53,990 bases of DNA. It comes from a virus. Made by a program: the position numbers and the translations under genes. Shown here in pieces: positions 48,701-53,990 of this stretch. Where the stretch lies: positions 1-53,990 of the IMG/VR virus record IMGVR_UViG_3300025276_000041. One strand, given 5' to 3'. How positions within the stretch are numbered: the first letter of the stretch is position 1; each line of letters starts with the position of its first letter. Below the pieces are notes generated by a model, which saw only the letters and a program-made list of their open reading frames with translations, had not been told where the DNA came from and made no database searches.

Positions 48701-48820
48701 ATGGCTAAAAAATTTAAAGTTCATAACATGTATAGCAAAACTGGAATAAAAAAGGTTGCTAAAACCATGGCTCAACACTTATCTTTAAAGAAACAAGGAT
48801 ACTCTCATACAAGAAAATAA
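48701..48820 (+). CDS. Tiny basic protein, 39 aa
   Basis: MAKKFKVHNMYSKTGIKKVA, then KTMAQHLSLKKQGYSHTRK. Highly basic. Flanked by genes with 1 nt gaps, which supports coding. Confidence 0.55.
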   Translation: MAKKFKVHNMYSKTGIKKVAKTMAQHLSLKKQGYSHTRK

Positions 48821-48821
48821 A

Positions 48822-48959
48822 ATGGGAAATAAAGTAAGTTGGCTCTACGGAGGGAAAAGATACAGTGGAACTTTGATTAAAAGCAAAGAAACCAAAACTC
48901 ACAGGTACGCAAGAACCGAAAACGGAAATATTAAAAGTTTACCTAAAAAAAAGAAATAA
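48822..48959 (+). CDS. Tiny basic protein, 45 aa
   Basis: MGNKVSWLYGGKRYSGTLIK, then SKETKTHRYARTENGNIKSL and PKKKK. Basic, with a likely N-terminal beta hairpin (WLYGGKRYSGTLI). The stop overlaps the next start (TAATG). Confidence 0.55.
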   Translation: MGNKVSWLYGGKRYSGTLIKSKETKTHRYARTENGNIKSLPKKKK

Positions 48960-49084
48960 TGAGTAAGTTAACAAAGAGGCAAAAAAAGATTGCCAAGGCT
49001 GCGGCGCCTTATAATAAGATTACCGGAGATGACTTTAAAGCTTTAAAGTCAATGAAATCAGGAAAAAAAAGAATCAATGGCTGA
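48959..49084 (+). CDS. Tiny basic protein, 41 aa
   Basis: MSKLTKRQKKIAKAAAPYNK, then ITGDDFKALKSMKSGKKRIN and G. Very Lys-rich helical peptide. It overlaps the preceding stop (TAATG) and the following start by 8 nt. Confidence 0.55.
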   Translation: MSKLTKRQKKIAKAAAPYNKITGDDFKALKSMKSGKKRING

Positions 49085-49259
49085 TTGGATTAAGGGAGCG
49101 ATAAAAAAAAAGGGAGCTCTAAAGGCCGCGGCGAAAGTAGCTGGAGCTATAACCTCTAAAGGAACAATAAAAAAATCTTGGCTAAAGGCGGCAGCACAGG
49201 CAGGAGGCATGCTTGGTAAAAGAGCTAGACTAGCTATTACTCTATCAAGATTTCGATAG
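49077..49259 (+). CDS. Small basic protein, 60 aa
   Basis: MADWIKGAIKKKGALKAAAK continues with Ala/Gly/Lys repeats and KKSWLKAAAQAGGMLGKRAR, an amphipathic helix of the cationic antimicrobial-peptide type. It may bind membranes or DNA. Last of the basic cassette; the next promoter lies just after it. Confidence 0.55.
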   Translation: MADWIKGAIKKKGALKAAAKVAGAITSKGTIKKSWLKAAAQAGGMLGKRARLAITLSRFR

Positions 49260-49271
49260 TTTTTTTTAGAT

Positions 49272-49279
49272 TATCTTTG
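49272..49279 (+). promoter_or_regulatory. Promoter element TATCTTTG
   Basis: A perfect TAnnTTTG after a T7 run, 42 nt before the 49322 start. Confidence 0.65.
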
Positions 49280-49321
49280 AGCATTAAAGAAAGAGAATTT
49301 TTAACCCTCTAAGATAATAAA

Positions 49322-49861
49322 ATGGCATATCCAAAAATAAACGTCAACACAGGATTAGCACTAGAAGTAATTGCTAGCGATACAATATTAATCCCTAGCC
49401 CAGCTCTTCCAACATTAACAGGCGCGGCAACATCCACAACAGCCAACAAGTTAGTAGACTCTAACGCTAAGTTTGTTACAAACAAAGTTCAGATAGGTGA
49501 TATTGTATATAACACTACGGACAATACTTTGGTGACAGTAACCGCTGTAGACAGCGAAACAACCTTAGCGGTAAGCGCAAACTTATTTGCAGATGCCGAA
49601 AACTATAAGGTCTTTGTAGGGGGCCCTGTCTTTTCTACTAGCATTAACTCCTCTTCTGGTTGTCTTTTATATGTCGGAAGCAATGAAGACATGACTGCCA
49701 CAGAAATGGGTTACGCAACAATTAAAGTAAAAACAATTGCGGGTAATGATGTGACATTCAATAACTTCCCCGTTGGACATTATTTACCTATACAAGTTCT
49801 TCAAGTTTTTTCCACAGGAACAGACTCAACTTCAAGGGTGAGTTGTGTAGCTGTTTGGTAA
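49322..49861 (+). CDS. Virion surface/structural protein, 179 aa
   Basis: A beta-rich, Thr/Ser/Val-rich, low-charge protein, with KLVDSNAKFVTNKVQIGDIV followed by YNTTDNTLVTVTAVDSETTL, a pattern I associate with small virion proteins in aquatic phages. The C-terminal half includes ATIKVKTIAGNDVTFNNFPV and ends in RVSCVAVW. A decoration or fibre-base role is plausible. It has its own promoter. Confidence 0.65.
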   Translation: MAYPKINVNTGLALEVIASDTILIPSPALPTLTGAATSTTANKLVDSNAKFVTNKVQIGDIVYNTTDNTLVTVTAVDSETTLAVSANLFADAENYKVFVGGPVFSTSINSSSGCLLYVGSNEDMTATEMGYATIKVKTIAGNDVTFNNFPVGHYLPIQVLQVFSTGTDSTSRVSCVAVW

Positions 49862-49885
49862 GCTAAAACGATATTTTTTTTGAAC

Positions 49886-49893
49886 TAACTTTG
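49886..49893 (+). promoter_or_regulatory. Promoter element TAACTTTG for the lysis genes
   Basis: A perfect TAnnTTTG with TTTTTTTTG just upstream, 24 nt before the 49917 ATG. Confidence 0.68.
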
Positions 49894-49916
49894 TAGTTGA
49901 ATTTAATCTAAACTCA

Positions 49917-50180
49917 ATGAGTATGCGTATCTATAAATATTTAAACAATAAGATGATGAGCTTTGCAGACATTTTTAAAGACACTAATGATTGGAACGAA
50001 AAAACAATAGTTGGTTTTATATCATTTGCCGTCATGATAATTGTCATGATTGTAGATGTAATTACGGGATGGCTAGGGAAAGACCTAGTTGTGAATGAGT
50101 TTATATACAACTCATTTATGTTTATTACTCTTGGATCATTTGGAATTGCAGGAATTGAAAAATTTGCAGGGAAAAAATGA
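49917..50180 (+). CDS. Holin-like membrane protein, 87 aa
   Basis: Two hydrophobic segments: VGFISFAVMIIVMIVDVITG (~32-51) and FIYNSFMFITLGSFGIAGI (~61-79), with charged ends (N-terminal KYLNNKMM, C-terminal EKFAGKK). Size and topology fit a class II-type holin that permeabilises the inner membrane. It starts at ATG 49917; an in-frame ATG at 49923 is an alternative. Coupled by ATGA overlap to the next gene, in a lysis cassette. Confidence 0.68.
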   Translation: MSMRIYKYLNNKMMSFADIFKDTNDWNEKTIVGFISFAVMIIVMIVDVITGWLGKDLVVNEFIYNSFMFITLGSFGIAGIEKFAGKK

Positions 50181-50494
50181 AAGATAAAAACGACTCAGGC
50201 AGTCCATACAAAAACACGGGATTTTCCAGCTTTGGAGAAGACACCGTTTTAGGTCTTAGTATTAAGAGTTTAATCGCTATAGGGATAACCCTTGTGTCTG
50301 TAGTGTCAATGTATATGACTCTACAGGCTGATATATCCGTTGCTATGATGAAGCCCGAACCTGTGATCACAAAGACTGAATATGAATTGCAGACTAAACT
50401 GATGGATAAAGCAATTATTGAAACAAAAGAAGATATTAGTGAAATAAAAGCTTCTATTGATAAGATGGAAGATAGATTGTTTAACGCACGATGA
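50177..50494 (+). CDS. Membrane-anchored coiled-coil protein, 105 aa (lysis accessory)
   Basis: One hydrophobic segment (LSIKSLIAIGITLVSVVSMY, ~27-46) followed by a charged coiled coil (TKTEYELQTKLMDKAIIETK, EDISEIKASIDKMEDR). Both ends are coupled by ATGA overlaps. Its plan fits a holin partner or a Bacteroidetes-type lysis accessory; a spanin role is less likely because of the lipoprotein gene downstream. Confidence 0.6.
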   Translation: MKDKNDSGSPYKNTGFSSFGEDTVLGLSIKSLIAIGITLVSVVSMYMTLQADISVAMMKPEPVITKTEYELQTKLMDKAIIETKEDISEIKASIDKMEDRLFNAR

Positions 50495-50964
50495 GACTCT
50501 CTAAGAACTTTACTTTGTCTGAAATGACAAAAAGTCAAACGGCACAAAGGCTAGGGATTGAAAACAATCCAGACGAGCTTCAGATAGAAAACATGAGGGA
50601 GCTTTCAGAAAAAATTTTACAACCTATTCGTGATGAGTTTGGCCCCGTTAGAGTAACATCAGGACTAAGAGTTCCTGAGCTTAACACAGCTTTAAGTGGG
50701 TCGAAATATTCACAGCATTGTAAAGGAGAAGCGGCAGATATTGACATGTGTTCTAATGTTTGTGATAAAAAAAACGCAGAGGTTTTTGCTTGGATAGTTT
50801 CTAATTTAATATGGGATCAAATGATATGGGAATTTGGAAATGACTCTTGCCCCGATTGGATTCATATATCTTATTCATATGGAAAAAATAGAAGAGAAGT
50901 CTTAAAGGCGGTGAAGAAAAAAGGAAAAACAAGCTATATTAATCTTAATGATGTAACCATCTAA
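50491..50964 (+). CDS. Endolysin, peptidase M15 family
   Basis: A 157 aa D,D-carboxypeptidase/L-Ala-D-Glu endopeptidase-type lysin without signal peptide. The zinc site is H76-x6-D83 (YSQHCKGEAADID) with H125 in WIHIS, and E114 in MIWEFG fits the catalytic residue. The N-terminal LSKNFTLSEMTKSQTAQRLG and VRVTSGLRVPELN match the M15A C-terminal domain of phage lysins. It cuts the peptide crosslinks of peptidoglycan at lysis, after the holin opens the membrane. Confidence 0.87.
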   Translation: MRLSKNFTLSEMTKSQTAQRLGIENNPDELQIENMRELSEKILQPIRDEFGPVRVTSGLRVPELNTALSGSKYSQHCKGEAADIDMCSNVCDKKNAEVFAWIVSNLIWDQMIWEFGNDSCPDWIHISYSYGKNRREVLKAVKKKGKTSYINLNDVTI

Positions 50965-50974
50965 ATAATAAACC

Positions 50975-51415
50975 ATGAAGTGCTCTACACTTAGCTACTT
51001 TCTTCTTGTTGTTTTACTTATAATATCTATTATAGGGTGTTCTCCTGAATGGCATATACGAAAAGCCTTAATAAAAGACCCTAGAATGCTAGTTCAAGAC
51101 ACGGTAGTAGTGAGGGACACTATACTCACACCTTCAACTGTTGTGATTGATACTTTTAACTTATCAAAGACTGACACTATAGAAATTATCAAAAACAACT
51201 TTCGTGTTAAAATTGTACGAAGCTATGACACATTAATTATTGATGGTGGATGTGAAAGCGACACTATATATAGAACTATAGAGGTTCCTTATAGTAAAAT
51301 AGAATATTACTCTGCTACTAGATATCAGCAGATAAGTGGCTACATAGTGGGTGGTTCTTTTGTGTTAGTTATACTAGCTATAGCATTGTCATACATAAGA
51401 AAGCGCCTCCTATAA
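50975..51415 (+). CDS. Candidate u-spanin (outer membrane lipoprotein with C-terminal TM)
   Basis: A 146 aa protein with an N-terminal signal peptide ending in a lipobox (IIGC, C22) after LLVVLLIISII, a periplasmic part of ~100 residues rich in beta and Thr/Asp (DTVVVRDTILTPSTVVIDTF), and a C-terminal membrane helix (IVGGSFVLVILAIALSY, ~124-140) with IRKRLL. One end in the outer membrane and one in the inner is exactly the layout of a unimolecular spanin (as in phage T1 gp11), which fuses the membranes at the end of lysis. Directly after the endolysin. Confidence 0.72.
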   Translation: MKCSTLSYFLLVVLLIISIIGCSPEWHIRKALIKDPRMLVQDTVVVRDTILTPSTVVIDTFNLSKTDTIEIIKNNFRVKIVRSYDTLIIDGGCESDTIYRTIEVPYSKIEYYSATRYQQISGYIVGGSFVLVILAIALSYIRKRLL

Positions 51416-51421
51416 ATTTGT

Positions 51422-51429
51422 TACCTTTG
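51422..51429 (+). promoter_or_regulatory. Promoter element TACCTTTG for the tail fibre genes
   Basis: A perfect TAnnTTTG, preceded by AAATTTG, 34 nt before the 51463 ATG. Confidence 0.65.
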
Positions 51430-51462
51430 TAAGAATCCTTACATTGGAAATAAAATATAGAA

Positions 51463-52185
51463 ATGGCAAGAATTAGTACATACGCTTTAGATGAAAACTT
51501 AATCGCCAGCGATAAGTGGATAGGAACTTCTGCAAATGACTCTAACGCAACTAAAAATTATTCTTTAGGAAATGTAACGGACTACTTAAATAAGTCAGGA
51601 GTTATTGACTCTCAGACCTTGCGTTACAAGTATCAAGACGTAACGCCTCAAGACACTAGAGCGGTGGCAACTATATCTTTTGCCACATCTCAGGGCAGTA
51701 CCGTTAATTTTTCTAGCATAACCACATGGGTTCTTAGCAAGTTTGCAAAGCCAGATAAGCAAGTAGACTCTTTTTACACATCACCTCTTATTGGTTCTCA
51801 CGTTTTAGTAACCAACGCTGCAAATGTATCTAATTGGGCAGTGTACTTATGGACTGGGTCTGCAGCAACTACAGACCCTAATTTTTATAATATAGCACTT
51901 ACCTACATTTCGGGTTCTGGAGTATTACAAAAAAACAAAGATTATCTTATTTCTCTGCTAACCTACGATGTCGCGGGTCAGACGGGAGATAAAAACTTTT
52001 TATTCACTCAAAATGATCCAGCGGCAACTTGGGTTGTTACCCACAACTTAGATAAATACCCCTCGGCATCTGTCGTTACTGGGGTAAATGATGAGCTTAT
52101 ATACGGTAATGTAACTTATCAAAGCACAAGCAAACTTACAATAACCTTCTCATCGCCCGTTAGTGGCAAAGCATTTATAAACTAG
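51463..52185 (+). CDS. Tail fibre protein, 240 aa
   Basis: The N-terminus MARISTYALDENLIASDKWI continues IGTSANDSNATKNYS, shared in pattern with the 2703 protein (attachment module). The C-terminus has AATWVVTHNLDKYPSASVVT, then NDELIYGNVTYQSTSKLTI and FSSPVSGKAFIN, the WxVxHNLxxYPxVxVV...FSxxxSGKAxxN ending seen in many phage receptor-binding and fibre proteins. Probably a short fibre. Confidence 0.72.
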   Translation: MARISTYALDENLIASDKWIGTSANDSNATKNYSLGNVTDYLNKSGVIDSQTLRYKYQDVTPQDTRAVATISFATSQGSTVNFSSITTWVLSKFAKPDKQVDSFYTSPLIGSHVLVTNAANVSNWAVYLWTGSAATTDPNFYNIALTYISGSGVLQKNKDYLISLLTYDVAGQTGDKNFLFTQNDPAATWVVTHNLDKYPSASVVTGVNDELIYGNVTYQSTSKLTITFSSPVSGKAFIN

Positions 52186-52190
52186 AAAAT

Positions 52191-53753
52191 ATGGCAATTA
52201 ATTTTTTAAACAGTCTAAACATTAATAAAAACTCAGTAGAGCAACTGAGAGTAGTAAATCACATTAACGACGCCGCGGCAGGAACCGGTGTGGTCGGCCA
52301 GCTATATTATCAAACAGGCAGTGGGAACGAGTTCCTAAAGGTATATAGACAAACAAGTTTTGAAGTTGGTAACGAAACATTTGCTTGGAAAGAAGTTGGT
52401 GGTGGTGTTACAAGCTTAACAACTAGTAATGGTACATTCATTAACCTTACACCAACCACTGCTCAAGTTGGAGATGTTAGCGTAAGTGCAGATCTTTCTG
52501 CTACGGGAACAGCTAATTCAAGTAGTTTTTTAGCTGGTAATAATGCGTGGGCAATACCTGCTGGAACATATAGTTGGACAGTAAAAGGCGATGGTGCTGA
52601 AAATACGGCTGTGGCCTCTGGAGAAACAGTAACAATACTTGGAGGTACTAATATTAGTGCTACTTTATCTACTAGAACAATTACAATTGCCTATACAGGT
52701 GGTTCAGGTACAATGTCAAATTGGAATTTAGCGGCAGACAGCGGTGCAACATTACAAGTAGACAATGGTGAAACGGTAGATATTGCTGGTGGAACTCACA
52801 TCACAACAACAATGGCTGGTACAGCAGCGGCTCCTTCTGTTTCTATATCTACAGACGCCACCAGTGCTAATACAGCAGACACATTAATGTCAAGAGATGG
52901 TAGTGGATTTAGTAATGTTGCGACACCAGCAACTGGTGACAGCTCTACAAGAGTAGCTACAACAGCTTTTGTAAAATCTGCAATTGTAGGTTTAATAGAA
53001 TTTAAAAGTGGATTTAATGCTACAACTGGTTTAATAACCGGAGGCACTTCAAATTTAACAGCTGACGATTCTCCAGCTACAGGAGATGTTAGAGTTGCTA
53101 TATTAGTTGGTGACATGTATGTAGTTACAACAGCTGGTAATTTCTATGGCAACGCTGCTTATCCTTTAACTCCCGGTGATTCTGTAATATGTCAAACAGA
53201 TGCACCTGCAGGAACTTCTGATATAAATGATTGGGTTATTGTTCAGTCTGATACTGATTTAGCTACAGCCACTACAGTTGGTATAGGTAATGTTAATAAT
53301 AATACTAATGGCGGTACTTCTGTTTCTTATACAACAGGTACAGCAAAAATATCTTTAAATGTTGACAATTTAGTAGCTGGATCAGGAGATCCTGTTACTG
53401 TCGCTGGTGAAGATAGTTCGGGTAATACGAAAAAATTTACAATAGATTCTTTACATAATTTAAGAGGTAAAAGAGTGGCTTTAAACGATCCAGATGGTGG
53501 AGCTTCAGGAATAACAAGATCGTTTGCAAGTAGCGTTACAACTTTTACTTTAGAAATAGATAGTGTTTGGGACTCTTCAATTGATGTAAGAAATGTAACA
53601 ATAGAAACAACTAGCTTGACTAGTGGTGACAATGAAACAGTTTACGCTGACACAACTAGAAAAGACGATGTTAGTCCTCAACAAATAATTGTTAAGTTTG
53701 CTGGTGAAGTAGCTAATAATGTTTATCAACTTCTTCTTCAAAACGTAGGATAA
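52191..53753 (+). CDS. Tail fibre/collar protein, 520 aa
   Basis: N-terminus MAINFLNSLNINKNSVEQLR, a Gly-containing beta region, then repeats such as VASGETVTILGGTNI and DNGETVDIAGGTHI, and the TPATGDSSTRVATTAFVKSA motif of phage tail collar/fibre proteins (~260-280). The C-terminal part (SSVTTFTLEIDSVWDSSIDV) is beta-rich. It belongs to the tail fibre group that continues past the window end. Confidence 0.72.
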   Translation: MAINFLNSLNINKNSVEQLRVVNHINDAAAGTGVVGQLYYQTGSGNEFLKVYRQTSFEVGNETFAWKEVGGGVTSLTTSNGTFINLTPTTAQVGDVSVSADLSATGTANSSSFLAGNNAWAIPAGTYSWTVKGDGAENTAVASGETVTILGGTNISATLSTRTITIAYTGGSGTMSNWNLAADSGATLQVDNGETVDIAGGTHITTTMAGTAAAPSVSISTDATSANTADTLMSRDGSGFSNVATPATGDSSTRVATTAFVKSAIVGLIEFKSGFNATTGLITGGTSNLTADDSPATGDVRVAILVGDMYVVTTAGNFYGNAAYPLTPGDSVICQTDAPAGTSDINDWVIVQSDTDLATATTVGIGNVNNNTNGGTSVSYTTGTAKISLNVDNLVAGSGDPVTVAGEDSSGNTKKFTIDSLHNLRGKRVALNDPDGGASGITRSFASSVTTFTLEIDSVWDSSIDVRNVTIETTSLTSGDNETVYADTTRKDDVSPQQIIVKFAGEVANNVYQLLLQNVG

Positions 53754-53777
53754 TAATATAATAAAATAATAGACTAG

Positions 53778-53990
53778 ATGGCTATTCAGTTTTTAAATAA
53801 CCCCAAGGTAGGAGATGACGTTAAGATTGAAATTGGTACTTCTTCTGATTTACTAATATATCACGATGCTTCTAATAGTTATATAACTAATGCGACTGGA
53901 GAGTTGTTTATAAAAGGCGCAGACGATTTAAGCATACAAGATACTGATGGAACAAACAGAGCTATATTTCAAGCAAACGCACAGAAACTG
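53778..53990 (+). CDS. Tail fibre-like protein, 5' part (3' end outside window)
   Basis: ATG 53778, open to the last base. MAIQFLNNPKVGDDVKIEIG then SSDLLIYHDASNSYITNATG and QDTDGTNRAIFQANAQKL, the LxIYHDxxNSYIxNxTG...GxxxAxF repeat style of phage fibre proteins. The first residues resemble the 52191 start (MAINFLN / MAIQFLN). The 71 codons end in frame at 53990; joined directly to base 1 the frame would meet a stop, so the gene cannot be closed by simply circularising the window. Confidence 0.7.
   Translation, partial: MAIQFLNNPKVGDDVKIEIGTSSDLLIYHDASNSYITNATGELFIKGADDLSIQDTDGTNRAIFQANAQKL

Noticed and set aside
1-53990. CRISPR array, insertion sequence or integrase
   Set aside because: No regular repeat-spacer pattern, transposase or recombinase motif was seen.

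Overview
The window looks like part of a lytic, tailed (podovirus-like) phage of a Bacteroidetes host, most likely a marine or aquatic flavobacterium. The host inference rests on at least nine perfect TAnnTTTG promoter elements (the Bacteroidetes -7 consensus) placed just upstream of genes, on AT-rich start regions without clear Shine-Dalgarno sequences, and on a BT4734/VirE_N-type primase. I see no integrase, repressor, DNA polymerase or RNA polymerase in the window. Both window ends lie inside open tail-fibre-like genes, so the sequence is a fragment of a longer or circularly permuted genome.

Layout. 1-4313 (+): the end of a repetitive tail fibre, small structural or hypothetical genes, and a possible tandem GroES-fold protein. 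4255-14787 (+): terminase large subunit, portal, acidic scaffold-like protein, major capsid protein, two paralogous ~100 aa proteins and head-tail adaptors, with terminator/promoter pairs between units. 14789-29955 (+): tail tube/stabilisation proteins and ejection proteins, ending in a 2831 aa polyprotein with an HEVFH metalloprotease motif. A GTTTAAAC-centred terminator separates this from the leftward block. 30059-43263 (-): early and replication genes: calcineurin-like phosphoesterase, DnaA domain IV-like protein, VRR-NUC nuclease, SNF2-like helicase, primase-SF3 helicase, SSB-like protein, PD-(D/E)XK exonuclease plus DUF1071 annealing protein, DUF1599 protein, a cysteine-peptidase-like protein, a SprT-like metalloprotease, and many 26-60 aa proteins joined by ATGA or TAATG overlaps.

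43312-44098 carries no convincing gene. It holds what looks like a structured RNA on the minus strand (three GNRA-capped hairpins on a long-range helix) and a G-rich, hairpin-rich stretch. 44099-47209: two small genes, then a phage groEL-groES pair and a tail-to-tail overlapping minus-strand gene. 47261-49259 (+): nine consecutive tiny, mostly very basic proteins. 49322-51415: a structural protein and a lysis cassette (two membrane proteins, an M15 peptidase endolysin and a candidate u-spanin). 51463-53990: tail fibre genes.

The most unusual items are: (1) a five-copy leader on five consecutive minus-strand genes, made of a variable hairpin directly abutting an invariant TGGTCATAACCA 15-16 nt before each start codon; (2) the candidate structured RNA upstream of that block; (3) the groEL/groES pair plus the possible extra GroES-like protein; (4) the basic mini-protein cassette; (5) a tRNA-like element and three coupled mini membrane proteins. 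All functional calls are read by eye from sequence; no search was run.
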